A stretch of DNA of 64,000 nt from Halopseudomonas salina (GCF_008641105.1 NZ_VTTI01000001.1:145750-209749), one strand, 5' to 3'. Shown: positions 32,870-43,083, numbered from the stretch's first letter. Made by a program: numbers and translations. Notes: generated from the sequence alone by a model not told the origin.

Positions 32870-33619
32870 TCAATAAATGCTGAAGGGGAAGTACTTGGCG
32901 TTGATTTCGGCATAGGTGCCGTCGTCAACGATTTCCTGCAGGGCTTCGTTCAGACGCTCACGCAGTGGATCACCCTTGCGCACAGCGATACCGATCTTGT
33001 CGTTGCTGAATACCGGCTCACCCTTGAACTCGAAGTTTTCGCCAGCTTCGCTTTGCAGCCACTCGTACTGCACGAAGGCGTCAGCCAGCACGCCATCGAT
33101 ACGACCGGCGTTCATGTCCAGGTAAGCATTTTCCTGGGTGTCATACAGGCGAATATCGACTACGTCGCCCATGTTTTCTTCGAGCCACTGGCCCGCGATA
33201 GTTGCGCGCTGGGCACCAATGGTCTTGCCGTCGAGGCTCTCTTCATCCACGCCGAACTCGGACTTCTTCGGCGCAACAAACTGCAGTTTGTTGGTGTAGT
33301 AGGGCATGGTGAAGTCCACGGCCTGCTCGCGCTCTTCGGTGATCGACATGGAGGCCACCAGGAAGTCGAAGCGACGGGTATTCAGAGCTGGGATGATGCC
33401 ATCCCAATCGGAAATAACCACGCTGCACTCAGCGCCCATCCGCTCGCACAGCGCCTTGGCGATGTCGAGATCGAAACCGGTCACTTCACCACTGCTGTCG
33501 ATCATGTTGAATGGAGGATAAGCACCTTCGGTACCGATGCGCAGTTTGTCTGCCAGGGCCGGGGCACTGAATACCATGGCGGCAGTAACCGCCAACAGAA
33601 CCTTCTTATAGCTTTTCAT
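32870..33619 (-). CDS. Periplasmic amino-acid-binding protein of ABC importer
   Basis: This is a family 3 solute-binding protein of 249 residues. A signal peptide ends near APALA (residues about 20-23). The mature part begins KLRIGTEGAYPPFNMIDSSGEVTGFDLDIAKALCERM, the signature of lysine/arginine/ornithine- and histidine-binding proteins; conserved ligand-contact residues include the Arg in VRKGDPLRERL-like context. It captures the amino acid in the periplasm and delivers it to the two permeases encoded downstream. The intergenic gap of 44 bp before the permease gene may allow its higher expression. Confidence 0.92.
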   Translation of the reverse strand: MKSYKKVLLAVTAAMVFSAPALADKLRIGTEGAYPPFNMIDSSGEVTGFDLDIAKALCERMGAECSVVISDWDGIIPALNTRRFDFLVASMSITEEREQAVDFTMPYYTNKLQFVAPKKSEFGVDEESLDGKTIGAQRATIAGQWLEENMGDVVDIRLYDTQENAYLDMNAGRIDGVLADAFVQYEWLQSEAGENFEFKGEPVFSNDKIGIAVRKGDPLRERLNEALQEIVDDGTYAEINAKYFPFSIY

Positions 33620-33631
33620 GGGTACGGCTCC

Positions 33632-34399
33632 TTACTTGTGGCTGGACATGAATTGTCTGCAGCGTTCTGATTTCGAATGTTCGAACACCTGCTCAGGAGT
33701 GCCGATTTCCTCGACCTGCCCCTTGTGCAGAAACACCACCTCACTCGACACCTGTCGGGCAAAGCCCATCTCGTGAGTTACCAACAGCATAGTACGACCC
33801 TCGTCGGCCAGCGCCCGGATCACGGAAAGCACTTCCTGCACCATTTCCGGGTCCAGTGCCGAGGTGGGCTCGTCAAACAGAATGACTCGAGGCTGCATCG
33901 CCAGAGTTCGGGCAATGGCAGCGCGCTGCTGCTGCCCGCCAGACAACTGCGCAGGAAAGGAGTGCCGCTTGTCGGCAATACCGACCTTTTCCAGAAACAG
34001 TTCGGCCGCGGCGATAGCGTCTGCCTTGGGCTGGCCCAGAACGCGGCGAGGCGCCTCGATAATATTGTCCAGAATGCTCATGTGCGGCCAGAGATTAAAG
34101 CTCTGAAATACAAAGCCGACCCGTGCACGCAGTCGATTGATCTGTTTATTATCCGCCGAAACCAGCGCGCCATCGCGGCCGGGCTTGAGTTTCATTTCTT
34201 CGCCGGCAACGATGATCTGACCTTCGTTGGGATTTTCCAGAAGATTGATACAACGCAGCAGCGTACTTTTACCCGAACCGGAGGAGCCGAGAATCGAGAT
34301 GACGGCGCCATCATGGGCGACCAGATCAACGCCCTTGAGCACTTCAAGGTCGCCAAAACGTTTGTGCAGATTGCGGACTTCCAGTGCGGGCGGTGTCAC
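33632..34399 (-). CDS. Amino-acid ABC transporter ATP-binding protein
   Basis: This is the importer ATPase, with Walker A GSSGSGKST, Q-loop FQSFNLWPH, the signature LSGGQQQRAAIAR, Walker B VILFDEPTSALD and the switch His in VTHEMGF, all intact. The length of 255 residues is normal when the GTG at 34399, preceded by GGAAAA, is used as start; the frame is open for 23 more codons to 34468 without support. It is the first gene of the transporter operon, 12 bp before the binding-protein gene. The family is the HisP/GlnQ type for polar amino acids. Confidence 0.92.
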   Translation of the reverse strand: MTPPALEVRNLHKRFGDLEVLKGVDLVAHDGAVISILGSSGSGKSTLLRCINLLENPNEGQIIVAGEEMKLKPGRDGALVSADNKQINRLRARVGFVFQSFNLWPHMSILDNIIEAPRRVLGQPKADAIAAAELFLEKVGIADKRHSFPAQLSGGQQQRAAIARTLAMQPRVILFDEPTSALDPEMVQEVLSVIRALADEGRTMLLVTHEMGFARQVSSEVVFLHKGQVEEIGTPEQVFEHSKSERCRQFMSSHK

Positions 34400-34697
34400 G
34401 TATGTTTTTCCAGATCGGCGCCAGAGGGCGTCAGTAAATTTGGCCGGAGTGGTCCAGCGTACCAACACAGTTCCGTCTGTATAGGAGTAATGATCCTGTA
34501 ATCAGGCAAAACTAGCACAGGTCCGCCACATGACCAAGAACCCTCTCCGGGTCATGTCCCGAATGTGCATGCAAAAGTCTGTCCAGATTAAATCTGTTGT
34601 CCACATTCATCCGAGAGCCTGCAGCCCCCTTCTAACGGTGCCAGGAAAAATACTCAATGAGCGAATGCGAACGAGAACCGCACGATTACGGTGCTGT

Positions 34698-35108
34698 TCA
34701 GGCAGGCTCGGTCGACGGTGGGGCGCCGTGGGCAACCAAGGAGGCGACTATCGCGAGCAGTGATTCCAGCTCACCACCTTTCAAAAAGGTCTGGTCGGCC
34801 AAATGATGATCAGGCAGATCCGTCGGAACAGCCGAACTCATCAACAGCACAGGAATGGCGCTGAGTCGGGCATTTCCGCGAATAGCACGCAAAAGCTCTG
34901 CGCCATCCATTTCCGGCATCATGTAGTCGGTAATGACCAGGCTCGGCGTGACGGTCAGAAGAATATCGAGGGCTGCAATCCCGTGCTGCGCGCACATGAC
35001 ATCGTAGCCCTCACTCTCAAGAAGAATTTCCATTACCTTCCTGATTGCACGCTCGTCCTCTGCCAGCAGGATAAGTGGCTTGCCAGACTTGCCAGCGGCT
35101 TCAGCCAT
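34698..35108 (-). CDS. Single-domain response regulator (CheY-like)
   Basis: This 136-residue receiver domain has no output domain. It has the acidic pair LLAEDE at the N terminus, the phospho-acceptor Asp in VITDYMMPEMDG, the conserved Ser/Thr in LLMSSAVP, and a Lys in QTFLKGGEL. The start chosen is the ATG at 35108, which overlaps the end of the KaiC-like ATPase gene; a second frame start lies 16 codons upstream. It probably relays or modulates a signal together with the coupled ATPase. No histidine kinase is encoded nearby. Confidence 0.88.
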   Translation of the reverse strand: MAEAAGKSGKPLILLAEDERAIRKVMEILLESEGYDVMCAQHGIAALDILLTVTPSLVITDYMMPEMDGAELLRAIRGNARLSAIPVLLMSSAVPTDLPDHHLADQTFLKGGELESLLAIVASLVAHGAPPSTEPA

Positions 35109-36573
35109 CGGTGTTTTCCCCGCGGCCCTGCCGATGTGGGAGGCCTGATATGACACCCTCGGTCCCGCTCATTCGGCTATCAATCTGGAAGCCGTCCTGG
35201 CCTATGTGAAACTCGAAGACGTAGGGTGCAAAGGAACTTTCACGCATTTTCATTACCGCCAGAGTGCGATGCAGCGTGGCGTCCAGCTCCGCGTAGCGCA
35301 ACAGCAGAATATTTTCGGCTACCGCCGAGATGGCGGTGAACTGCATTGCGTTCTCACCACCCATGAGCTCTGGGAGCTCGGCGGTAAATACGGTGGTCAC
35401 ACCGTCGGCGCGCAAACAACTGATCAGGGCCGATAGAAATCGTCCCGTGCGCAATGGGTAGACAGCCGCCTGGCGGAATCCGTCCACCCCATCGACAAAC
35501 AATCTTTTCACCCCCCGGCGGCGGACGGCGTGAAGCATATCCTCAGCCAAGTGATCGACAATCTGCTCGGTCGGCGGGTAATTCAATATTTCTACAGCGC
35601 CCGACTCCAGCAGACTGGCCAGATCCAGCCCCAAAGCAGCCGCGCGGCGCTCCAGCCGAATGCTGTCTTCATAAAAGCCAAACAGCAGGCCTGGCTCCTC
35701 GACTGTACTCTGACAGATAAATGCCAACCCAAGGGAAGTCTTGCCGATACCGGTGGGGCCGACCAGAGCTGTGCTGGAGGAGTAGGGAAAACCACCCTCA
35801 ATCAGCTCATCCAGACTCGGCACACCGCTGGAGACTCGCTCCTCCCGCATTGCCACGGCCCTGGCATCGCCAGCAACAGACTCAAGGCGCGGGTAGACGT
35901 GAAAGCCCTGCTGGTTGATTCGAGTCATGTGACGCCCGGCGACAAAGCCGCTACCGCGTAGCTTGTGCACGCGAATGTAACGAAAGCTCCGGCACTCCAG
36001 CTCGCCGCTATTGAGCTCTATCCAGCCGTCCACCATGGTGAATTCGGGACTGCCTGTGCTGCGCTCGCTGTTGGTTAACAACAAAACCGTAGAACCACTG
36101 ATGTCAGCAAATGCCGCCAGATCATTGATGAACTCGCGGAAGCTGCGCTCCGTTTCAGCGGATTCTTCCAGCGCAAACAGGCCGTCAACAACGATCGTCG
36201 ATACGTCATGGCTTTTGGCGTTGCGCATGAGAAAGCGCAGTACCCCCTCCAGCCCGTCCTGACGCAAGGTATCAAAGGCGCTCCCGTAAAATACCGATTG
36301 CTGATCGCCGGTATCCGCCATGAAATCCATTTTGCGCAGATGACGCAAGAGCCGGTTGTGAGTCTCAGCCAGGAGAGTGACGTACAGGGCGCGCTCGCCC
36401 AGCTTGGCGCGGTAATAGCAGAACTGGTTGGCGAGAATCGTCTTCCCCTCGCCGGGCCCGCCCTGCACGATATATACCGCCTGGGGCAGCAAGCCACCAC
36501 AGAGGATTTCGTCGAGCCCGGGTACACCGGTCTGAAGGCGGTCGAATTGGGTATTGTCGATTTTGTCGGTCAC
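35101..36573 (-). CDS. KaiC-like RecA-superfamily ATPase with two KaiC domains
   Basis: This 490-residue protein has two tandem KaiC-type P-loop domains. The first has GGPGEGKT at about 38-45 and the second VGPTGIGKTS near 275. Each is entered by the typical (L)xTGVPGLDE or GVPSLDELIEGG motif, and hydrophobic strands ending in Asp (IVVDG, LFVDGVDG) serve as Walker B. Bacterial two-domain KaiC homologues of this sort act in signalling, often with receiver or kinase partners; no KaiA or KaiB is seen. The start is uncertain: the GTG at 36573 is preferred, with a TTG at 36594 as alternative. Its 3' end overlaps the response-regulator gene by 8 bases, implying a functional pair. Confidence 0.85.
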   Translation of the reverse strand: MTDKIDNTQFDRLQTGVPGLDEILCGGLLPQAVYIVQGGPGEGKTILANQFCYYRAKLGERALYVTLLAETHNRLLRHLRKMDFMADTGDQQSVFYGSAFDTLRQDGLEGVLRFLMRNAKSHDVSTIVVDGLFALEESAETERSFREFINDLAAFADISGSTVLLLTNSERSTGSPEFTMVDGWIELNSGELECRSFRYIRVHKLRGSGFVAGRHMTRINQQGFHVYPRLESVAGDARAVAMREERVSSGVPSLDELIEGGFPYSSSTALVGPTGIGKTSLGLAFICQSTVEEPGLLFGFYEDSIRLERRAAALGLDLASLLESGAVEILNYPPTEQIVDHLAEDMLHAVRRRGVKRLFVDGVDGFRQAAVYPLRTGRFLSALISCLRADGVTTVFTAELPELMGGENAMQFTAISAVAENILLLRYAELDATLHRTLAVMKMRESSFAPYVFEFHIGQDGFQIDSRMSGTEGVISGLPHRQGRGENTDG

Positions 36574-36742
36574 TAGACTATATCCATTGTGCAAACCAGA
36601 TCTTCTTGCGAGTCAGCAAGCGAAAACTCACCGACAGGACTCTAGACAATGGTGGGTGCCAAAGTTCCGCTGCCCACTACCGAGCCACATTCCCGACTGA
36701 GTTTTCCGGCGCAACAGGATGTAGCCTGCAAAAACCCGAGGC

Positions 36743-36773
36743 AAAAAAAAACTCGCCATTCGGCGAGTTTTTT
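36743..36773 (-). terminator. Terminator of tRNA-Phe
   Basis: ACTCGCC and GGCGAGT form a stem with a 4-base loop. Long A/T runs flank it on both sides, so it can work in both directions. On the minus strand it directly follows the tRNA-Phe gene. Confidence 0.88.
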
Positions 36774-36782
36774 AAAAAAAGA

Positions 36783-36858
36783 TGGTGCCCAGAGACGGAA
36801 TCGAACCGCCGACACGAGGATTTTCAATCCTCTGCTCTACCAACTGAGCTATCTGGGC
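36783..36858 (-). tRNA. tRNA-Phe(GAA)
   Basis: This is a 76-nt cloverleaf with encoded CCA. The acceptor stem is GCCCAGA/TCTGGGC, the anticodon loop TTGAAAA carries GAA, and the T arm has GTTCGATTC. It lies between the KaiC-like gene and yggX, the position of tRNA-Phe in other Pseudomonas genomes. Confidence 0.97.
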
Positions 36859-36869
36859 AACGGGGCGCT

Positions 36870-36898
36870 ATTAAACGGTTTAAGACCTTAGCTGTCAA
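36870..36898 (-). promoter_or_regulatory. Sigma-70 promoter of tRNA-Phe
   Basis: On the minus strand, TTGACA (36893-36898) and TTTAAT (36870-36875) are separated by 17 bp. The -10 box ends 11 bp before the tRNA 5' end. This is an almost consensus promoter. Confidence 0.8.
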
Positions 36899-36945
36899 GC
36901 GGCCGCACAAATTATTTGCCATTCTTTCAGCCGCTTACCCGATTG

Positions 36946-37218
36946 TCATTCCACAGGAGGCACGTAACCGTCGGCCTGGGCGTAATCTTCGCCGGCGAGA
37001 AACTTGTCCATCTCTCCCTGCAGGAAGCGGCGGTCCTCGGCATCCATCATGTTCAAGCGGCGCTCATTGATCAGCATCGTCTGGTGGGCCTGCCATTCGT
37101 CCCAGGCTTTTTTCGAGACATCCGTGAAGATCGCTTCCCCCTTGGCGCCCGGATAAGGCGGCCGATCAAGGCCAGGCAGTTCCTGCTGATATTTGCGGCA
37201 CATCACCATACGGGTCAT
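36946..37218 (-). CDS. yggX: Fe(2+)-trafficking protein YggX
   Basis: This 90-residue protein is exactly the family length. It has the conserved N terminus [17 protein letters not shown] with the single Cys, and [22 protein letters not shown] followed by an acidic C terminus. YggX helps protect and repair iron-sulfur clusters and is linked to MutY, itself a 4Fe-4S enzyme, which is encoded just upstream on the same strand. The start at 37218 has GGAGG upstream. Confidence 0.95.
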   Translation of the reverse strand: MTRMVMCRKYQQELPGLDRPPYPGAKGEAIFTDVSKKAWDEWQAHQTMLINERRLNMMDAEDRRFLQGEMDKFLAGEDYAQADGYVPPVE

Positions 37219-37239
37219 GGGCAATCCTCCACGATGAAT

Positions 37240-38286
37240 TCAGATAATCGATTCGACCCGCTGAAGCAGTTTCTTGACCGGTGCGGCCAGCCCCAGACGG
37301 GAAGGTTGGCGCAGGTTATACCAGACCTGCCCGCTCTCGGCCACGCCATGACCATGCTCAACTCTGATCAGCAGTGGCTGGATATCCAGATGGAAGTGGC
37401 TGAAGGTGTGCCGTAATGGCTCCAGCACCTGAGGTTCGGCCGCCTGCCAGCCCTCACGGGCGATAAGAGCCTCGAGCTGCCTGTGATCATCCAGCTGCGG
37501 CGGACACCAGAGACCGCCCCAGAGCCCGCTGTCGGGGCGGCGTTGCAGCCAGACATCGCCCAAGGGATTAACCAGCAGGGGCATGAGGCACTTGCGTACC
37601 GGAATACTCTTGCGCGGCCGGCGTTGCGGATACGCAGTTTGCTCGCCCAGCATGCGAGCCTGACAGCCAGCCTGCAGCGGGCATATCAGACACGATGGTT
37701 TGCTCCGCGTACACAGGGTTGCGCCCAGATCCATCATCGCCTGGGTGTAGTGATTGACCCGGGAGTGAGGCGTGTGGCTTTCAGCTATCGCCCACAGCCG
37801 GTCGTGAACTGCCTTTTCGCCCGGCCAGCCCTGCACGGCATGAAAGCGCGCCAGCACCCGCTTGACGTTGCCATCCAGGATGGGGGCGCGCAAGCCCATA
37901 CTCAGACTGGCAATCGCACCCGCTGTGGACGGCCCGATACCCGGAAGATCGATCAAGAGGGGCAGATCAAGGGGAAACTCCCCAGCGTATTCATCGACCA
38001 CCCGCTTGGCGGCCTTGTGCAGGTTGCGGGCCCGACTGTAATAGCCGAGACCGGTCCACAGATGTAACACCTCATCTGCCGGAGCTGCAGCCAAAGCCTG
38101 CACATCCGGCAGCGCCTGCATGAACCGCTCATAGTAAGGAATCACCGTGGCTACCTGGGTTTGCTGCAGCATGATTTCTGACACCCAGACGCGGTAGGGA
38201 GTCATGTTCTGCTGCCAGGGCAGATCCTTGCGGCCGTGCAGGTCATACCAACCCAGCACGGCCTCGGCGAAGGTTGGCTCGGTCAC
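37240..38286 (-). CDS. mutY: A/G-specific adenine glycosylase MutY
   Basis: This DNA glycosylase removes adenine mispaired with 8-oxoguanine. The 348 residues show the helix-hairpin-helix [12 protein letters not shown], the catalytic Asp in ILDGNVKRV, the catalytic Glu in [10 protein letters not shown], and the 4Fe-4S ligands Cys-x6-Cys-x2-Cys-x5-Cys ([17 protein letters not shown]). A C-terminal NUDIX-like domain that reads 8-oxoG follows (from about 230). It overlaps the asmA stop by four bases and precedes yggX by 21 bp: the conserved asmA-mutY-yggX order of Pseudomonas. Confidence 0.96.
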   Translation of the reverse strand: MTEPTFAEAVLGWYDLHGRKDLPWQQNMTPYRVWVSEIMLQQTQVATVIPYYERFMQALPDVQALAAAPADEVLHLWTGLGYYSRARNLHKAAKRVVDEYAGEFPLDLPLLIDLPGIGPSTAGAIASLSMGLRAPILDGNVKRVLARFHAVQGWPGEKAVHDRLWAIAESHTPHSRVNHYTQAMMDLGATLCTRSKPSCLICPLQAGCQARMLGEQTAYPQRRPRKSIPVRKCLMPLLVNPLGDVWLQRRPDSGLWGGLWCPPQLDDHRQLEALIAREGWQAAEPQVLEPLRHTFSHFHLDIQPLLIRVEHGHGVAESGQVWYNLRQPSRLGLAAPVKKLLQRVESII

Positions 38287-40445
38287 TGGCCGAACAAGCC
38301 ACGTAGCGCGTCACGGACGGCTGGCGCCTGCTGATCCAGCTTTTCTTCCAACTTGTCGCCCAGTTTGCGCTTTGCTTCATTGCCCAGAAGCTGACCAGCG
38401 AGCTGAGTAACCGCTTCGGTATCAACCCCGCAGCTGCTGGCAGCGTTATGCAGATAGCCGCTACAACGGATCGGCCACTCAACGCCGACATAGCGCTCAT
38501 TGACCCGACAAGCCGAGTCAGGCATCTCGATGTTGTCGCCCTTGAGAACCAGACCCAGGCGGTAGTCCAGACGCTGAGTCGGCAGGACGATTTCACCGCG
38601 GCCCTTTGCGGTGATGCCCGGCAGATCGGCCACCAGGTTCTCATTGATAACTGTGCCGTCAACGATACGGAAATTACCCTTCAAGGCGCTGAACGGAGTG
38701 TCCTGTGAACCCACGGGGGCGCCCAGGGGCTCACGATTGACCAGTGCAATCGCCTGACAGAGCTGTTGTTCGAGATTAATCCCGAGTAATGCGCCGTCGT
38801 TCACATCGAAGCTGGCCCGACCATTCAAACTCGACATCCACTGCTGCATACTATTGCCAGTGGCGCGCACATCCATATCCAGGTTGATGGCTCCACGCAG
38901 CTGGGGTGCAACGTCATAGGCCTCCTGAATGGCTATCGAGTTCATACCTGCAAGTTTTTTCTTCGCGCTCAGGGTCACAGGTCGCGTGCGCGCATCAATT
39001 TGCCCGGTCACAGCAAAGTCGCCACCAAACACGCCGCCTTCGAACCGACTGATGTTCACCATGCCTCCCCGGGCCTGAACAGCAGCTTTGAATGGCCTGA
39101 TGACCTGCTCGGTCAATACGACTTCCTGCATGTCCAAACTGCCATCCACATCCAGCTCTGCGATCAGCCCCAACGGCAGGACTGGCTCATCGCTCCAGGC
39201 CATAGGCGTAGACTCCGACTTGCTGCCCCCACTGGTGCCCGCTGGCTCCTGCGCGGCGTCCTCATCGACAGGTGGCAGGTAGTCGTCGAGATCAAGGCGA
39301 TTGCCCGTAAGCCTGAACCGGAGCGCCTGACGCTCGAGATCTGCCAGCCCCATACTGCCGGTAAATTCGTTGCCGTCGACCTGCAACTGCAGGTCTTCGA
39401 ACATAAGGCTGGTGGCCGAGCCAACCAGATTGGCTGCCATGGATACTTCTTCCAGCGCTCGCGGATTCGCCGTTTCCGGAATCTCCTGCCCAAACGCCTC
39501 AATCAGTGAGCGGGCATTGAAAGTTGCTACGTCCAGCCTGCCGGCCAGCTGCATATCCTGATCCAGCTGTGTAGCCTTGATTGCCCCCGTTGCGCGCAGA
39601 TCTGCCAGCGACAGCCGAACCTGATTCAGTTCTGCCACCTGGGCGCCGAGATCGACCACGCTGTCGGCCTGCAGCTGCAGAGAAACTGCCCTACCCGAAA
39701 ATGGCGCGCCACTGGCATCCAGCTTGAGATCGATGGCATCGAACTGATAGCGCTCAAGTCCCAGATCAAACTGCGCAACGGTCTGCAGGTCAATTCGCAT
39801 GCGCATGGCAGGCTGCTCAGTCGTCAACAAACCGATAAAGGCGATATCGAACGGCTGCCCTTCAACCAGCGCACCTGTTTCCAGATTGACGTCGTTAAGC
39901 TGCACACTCTGGCCGGTTTCGCGATCCTCATAGAGAATCCGGGCGTTGGTGATATTCACACTCTGCACCGCTATATCCAGCTCTTCTCTCTGGGTATCAG
40001 GTGCCTCTACGGAGCCTGATCCGGTGTCGGCATGTTCTCTGGTCTGCGGACCTACCGTTTCCCAGTTGCCCTGGCCGTCAGCATTTCTGACCAGGTTGAG
40101 ACTGACGTCGTTGAGGATGACATCACTGAAGCGCAGCTCCCGGCGCAGCAATGGCAGCACCTCTACTCCGAGCCCGAGACTACCCACCTCGGCCAGCGAC
40201 TGATCTGGTTGATCAACCGGTGTTACCCCGACCTGTTTCAGCTCGATTCCCAGCCAGGGGAACAGGGACCAGCCAATGTCACCGCCAAGGGTCAGCTCGA
40301 CGTTGGCCTTTTCGCGGGCGATTTCACGAATATTGTCCTTGTAATCGTTGGGGTCGAATATCCGGGTCAGGAAAAACAACAGAGCGACGGCGAGCAACAA
40401 CACGCCGAACACAACCAGTCCCAGGACCTTGGCAAGCGCTTTCAT
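38283..40445 (-). CDS. AsmA family protein
   Basis: This is a large envelope protein of 720 residues, anchored by one N-terminal membrane helix (about 7-27) with the bulk in the periplasm. The N-terminal AsmA signature is [11 protein letters not shown] and [20 protein letters not shown]. Repeated amphipathic beta strands follow, and the C-terminal AsmA part ends near [13 protein letters not shown]. The AsmA superfamily has been linked to phospholipid movement between membranes and outer-membrane assembly. It overlaps mutY by four bases and heads the asmA-mutY-yggX operon. There is a Pro/Gly/Ser-rich insertion near 400-420. Confidence 0.9.
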   Translation of the reverse strand: MKALAKVLGLVVFGVLLLAVALLFFLTRIFDPNDYKDNIREIAREKANVELTLGGDIGWSLFPWLGIELKQVGVTPVDQPDQSLAEVGSLGLGVEVLPLLRRELRFSDVILNDVSLNLVRNADGQGNWETVGPQTREHADTGSGSVEAPDTQREELDIAVQSVNITNARILYEDRETGQSVQLNDVNLETGALVEGQPFDIAFIGLLTTEQPAMRMRIDLQTVAQFDLGLERYQFDAIDLKLDASGAPFSGRAVSLQLQADSVVDLGAQVAELNQVRLSLADLRATGAIKATQLDQDMQLAGRLDVATFNARSLIEAFGQEIPETANPRALEEVSMAANLVGSATSLMFEDLQLQVDGNEFTGSMGLADLERQALRFRLTGNRLDLDDYLPPVDEDAAQEPAGTSGGSKSESTPMAWSDEPVLPLGLIAELDVDGSLDMQEVVLTEQVIRPFKAAVQARGGMVNISRFEGGVFGGDFAVTGQIDARTRPVTLSAKKKLAGMNSIAIQEAYDVAPQLRGAINLDMDVRATGNSMQQWMSSLNGRASFDVNDGALLGINLEQQLCQAIALVNREPLGAPVGSQDTPFSALKGNFRIVDGTVINENLVADLPGITAKGRGEIVLPTQRLDYRLGLVLKGDNIEMPDSACRVNERYVGVEWPIRCSGYLHNAASSCGVDTEAVTQLAGQLLGNEAKRKLGDKLEEKLDQQAPAVRDALRGLFGQ

Positions 40446-40465
40446 GGGTATTCCTTGTAAACAGT

Positions 40466-41605
40466 TCAGGCCATCGGGGCCTTTGTCATAGGGTAGAGCT
40501 TGTCGAGACGCATGACCACTTCCCTGGCCAATGCCAGGCTTGCGGTCAGGCCGGGCGACTCTATGCCGAACAACTGGATCAGCCCCTCTATACCATGCTC
40601 CCGATGATCCTGTATGACGAAGTCGGCCGGGGCATCTCCCGGTCCGCTGAGCTTGGCCCGCACACCGGCATAGCCTGGCACCAGCCGATCCGGCTTGCAG
40701 CCTGGCCAGTAGCGCTGGACCGCCCGGGCAAACTCATCAACCAGCCCGTCTTCGACGTCGTAATCGATTCGCGTAAGGTATTTCACATCAGGTCCGAAAC
40801 GAACCTGGCCGGCCAGATCCAGGGTGGCGTGCACGCCCAGACCAGAGGTGTTGGCTGCAGGCACGGGGTAGACCAGATGACTGAACGGCGAGTTCCCGCT
40901 GTAAGCCAGATAGCGACCCTGGCACAAATGCAGTGCAGGTACGGTGCTGGCTGGCAGATTCTCGATGCATGCAGCCAGTTGCTGGGCAAATACGCCGCAC
41001 GCGTTGATAAGATACCGGCAGCGCAGACTGAACGACTCGCCTGCGCTACGTCCGCGCACCAGAAATCCGCTTGCACCTGGCGCCACTCCCGTCACCTGTG
41101 TGCGATAACTGACCATCCCGCCAGCTGACTGCAGAGAAGCCTCCAGCGATTGAAGCAGAGCATGGCTGTCAACAATACCGGTCAGGGGTGAAAAAAGACC
41201 GGCAACCGCCCTGACCTCCGGCTCGGCCCGCACCACAGCATCCGCATCCAGCCACTCAAGCCGGGTGCCGCAGTCCGCGGCATTGGCTTGTAGCGCCCGT
41301 AAAACCGGCACTTCTGCCTCCTCAACCGCTACCAGAAGTTTGCCGATTTGCCGATGCGGCACGCCATGCTCGACACACCAGGGGTACAAGAGATCGCGCC
41401 CCTGCACGCATAACCTGGCCTTGAGCGAGCCAGGTCGATAATACAGCCCGGCGTGAATCACCTCGCTGTTTCGGCTGGACGCATGCTGTCCCGGCCAGGC
41501 CTCCTGCTCGAGCACCAATACTTCGTGCCCGGCTTCTGCCAGTTTCTGCGCTACCGCCAGCCCCACTACTCCGGCACCCACAACCACTGTCTGTATATCG
41601 GTCAT
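40466..41605 (-). CDS. FAD-dependent oxidoreductase (L-2-hydroxyglutarate oxidase-like)
   Basis: This flavoprotein of the DAO family has 379 residues. The N-terminal FAD-binding motif is TVVVGAGVVGLAVAQKLAEAGHEVLVLEQE, followed by the SSRNSEVIHAGLYYRPGSLKARLC block typical of L-2-hydroxyglutarate dehydrogenase/oxidase (LhgO-like) and related enzymes. Late blocks YLINACG and VPGYAGVRAKLSGPG close the FAD site. The start at 41605 was chosen because the Rossmann motif begins a few residues later; 21 further residues are open. It is divergent from hisB. Substrate identity is inferred from the family only. Confidence 0.85.
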   Translation of the reverse strand: MTDIQTVVVGAGVVGLAVAQKLAEAGHEVLVLEQEAWPGQHASSRNSEVIHAGLYYRPGSLKARLCVQGRDLLYPWCVEHGVPHRQIGKLLVAVEEAEVPVLRALQANAADCGTRLEWLDADAVVRAEPEVRAVAGLFSPLTGIVDSHALLQSLEASLQSAGGMVSYRTQVTGVAPGASGFLVRGRSAGESFSLRCRYLINACGVFAQQLAACIENLPASTVPALHLCQGRYLAYSGNSPFSHLVYPVPAANTSGLGVHATLDLAGQVRFGPDVKYLTRIDYDVEDGLVDEFARAVQRYWPGCKPDRLVPGYAGVRAKLSGPGDAPADFVIQDHREHGIEGLIQLFGIESPGLTASLALAREVVMRLDKLYPMTKAPMA

Positions 41606-41702
41606 CAGGTTATTCTGCCCTGACTCGGATGCGGGGAGAAGAGCCATAGACCCGATACACATAAGCAATCAGTACGCGGTAGCCCCTCGCACTGCCTGCA
41701 CG

Positions 41703-41708
41703 TATAAT
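41703..41708 (+). promoter_or_regulatory. -10 box of the hisB promoter
   Basis: TATAAT lies 37 bp upstream of the hisB start, preceded by GC-rich DNA with only a weak -35 candidate (TAGCCC, 17 bp upstream). The perfect -10 and its place in the divergent intergenic region make it the likely start of his transcription. Confidence 0.5.
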
Positions 41709-41745
41709 GCCCACCCTCGATAGATCACTCAGTGGAGAAACAGCC

Positions 41746-42339
41746 ATGGCGGAGCGCAAGGCAAGCGTCGAGCGCAACACTCTGGAAACCCAGGTCAGAG
41801 TCGACATCAACCTGGATGGCACCGGGCAGTCGGACTTCGACATCGGTGTCCCTTTTCTGGAGCACATGCTTGACCAGATCGCCCGGCACGGGCTGATCGA
41901 TATGAGCATCAAGTCCCGTGGCGATCTGCATATCGACGACCACCACACGGTGGAAGACGTCGGCATTACCCTGGGCATGGCGTTCGCCAAGGCGGTGGGT
42001 GACAAGAAAGGCCTGCGCCGCTATGGCCACGCATACGTCCCGCTGGACGAGGCGTTGTCACGCGTGGTGATCGACTTCTCCGGGCGACCCGGCCTGCACA
42101 TGCATGTGGACTTTACCCGTGCCAGCGTGGGTGGTTTTGATGTGGATCTGTTCGGTGAATTCTTCCAGGGGTTCGTCAATCACTCGCAAACCACCGTGCA
42201 TATCGACAACCTGCGCGGCGTGAATACCCACCACCAGATCGAGACCGTATTCAAGGCCTTCGGTCGCGCAATCCGGATGGCGGTCGAGGAAGACCCACGC
42301 ATGAGTGGCATGATGCCCTCCACCAAAGGGTGTCTTTAA
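41746..42339 (+). CDS. hisB: Imidazoleglycerol-phosphate dehydratase HisB
   Basis: This enzyme catalyses the seventh step of histidine synthesis, dehydration of imidazoleglycerol phosphate. The 197 residues match the monofunctional family: [18 protein letters not shown], the metal-binding [14 protein letters not shown] and a second [16 protein letters not shown]. The start at 41746 has GGAG 9 bases upstream; 13 open codons precede it without a ribosome-binding site. It begins the hisB-hisH-hisA-hisF cluster and lies 3 bp before hisH. Confidence 0.97.
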   Translation: MAERKASVERNTLETQVRVDINLDGTGQSDFDIGVPFLEHMLDQIARHGLIDMSIKSRGDLHIDDHHTVEDVGITLGMAFAKAVGDKKGLRRYGHAYVPLDEALSRVVIDFSGRPGLHMHVDFTRASVGGFDVDLFGEFFQGFVNHSQTTVHIDNLRGVNTHHQIETVFKAFGRAIRMAVEEDPRMSGMMPSTKGCL

Positions 42340-42342
42340 CCC

Positions 42343-42987
42343 ATGGCTGGAGGTCAGGTAGCAGTCATCGACTACGGCATGGGCAACCTGCACTCGGTCG
42401 CCAAAGCCCTTGAGCATGTGGGCGCGAACCGTGTGGACGTCACCAGCGACCCGCAAATCATCATGGCGGCCGACCGGGTTGTACTACCCGGCGTCGGCGC
42501 CATCCGCGACTGTATGAGCGAATTACGCCAACTCGGCCTTGATGCTGTAGTGCGTGATGTGGTGCGCGAAAAGCCGCTGCTGGGGGTTTGTGTGGGCATG
42601 CAGATGCTGCTCGAACACAGCGAGGAAAATGGTGGGGTAGAAGGCCTCGGCCTGATCCCCGGCAAAGTGAGCTTTTTCGGGAATGAGCTCTACGATGGCG
42701 AGCAGCGCCTCAAGGTGCCGCACATGGGCTGGAATCAGGTCAAACAGACCATAGATCACCCTATGTGGCACCGCATCGAACAGGATGCGCGATTCTATTT
42801 TGTACATAGCTATCACGCCCAACCACAACGCCATACCCATGTGGCAGGGCGATGCCATTATGGCACCGACTTTGCCGCAGCATTGATTCAGGACAACCTG
42901 TTTGCCACCCAGTTTCACCCGGAAAAAAGCCATACCAATGGCCTGCAGTTGCTGCAGAACTTTCTGGCATGGGATGGTCGCTGGTAG
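42343..42987 (+). CDS. hisH: Imidazole glycerol phosphate synthase glutaminase subunit HisH
   Basis: This is the glutaminase half of IGP synthase, which supplies ammonia to HisF. The class I glutamine amidotransferase triad is visible: the nucleophile in [11 protein letters not shown], the His in [10 protein letters not shown] and the Glu two residues later. It has 214 residues, with [14 protein letters not shown] at the N terminus. It follows hisB by 3 bp and is separated from hisA by a repeat-rich hairpin. Confidence 0.97.
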   Translation: MAGGQVAVIDYGMGNLHSVAKALEHVGANRVDVTSDPQIIMAADRVVLPGVGAIRDCMSELRQLGLDAVVRDVVREKPLLGVCVGMQMLLEHSEENGGVEGLGLIPGKVSFFGNELYDGEQRLKVPHMGWNQVKQTIDHPMWHRIEQDARFYFVHSYHAQPQRHTHVAGRCHYGTDFAAALIQDNLFATQFHPEKSHTNGLQLLQNFLAWDGRW

Positions 42988-42993
42988 AAACCC

Positions 42994-43068
42994 GAGCGGC
43001 AAGCTGCAAGCTGCAAGCTGCAAGCAACCCCGCTTGAGGCTTGAGGCTTGAAGCTTGAAGCTCTTTTT
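42994..43068 (+). repeat. Heptameric CAAGCTG/GCTTGAG repeats forming a terminator-like hairpin
   Basis: Four GCAAGCT-type heptads are followed by four GCTTGA(A/G)-type heptads. The CAAGC blocks pair with the GCTTG blocks, two-base mismatches separate the pairs, and the loop is about AACCCC. A T-run (TTTTT at 43063-43067) follows. The structure sits between hisH and hisA and may cause partial termination or stabilise the mRNA. Confidence 0.65.
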
Positions 43069-43083
43069 CCAAAGGAAAAAGTC

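Noticed and set aside
32744..34501. Two long plus-strand frames (308 and 274 codons) opposite the ABC transporter genes
   Set aside because: Both are shadows of the binding-protein and ATPase genes on the minus strand, which carry complete family motifs.
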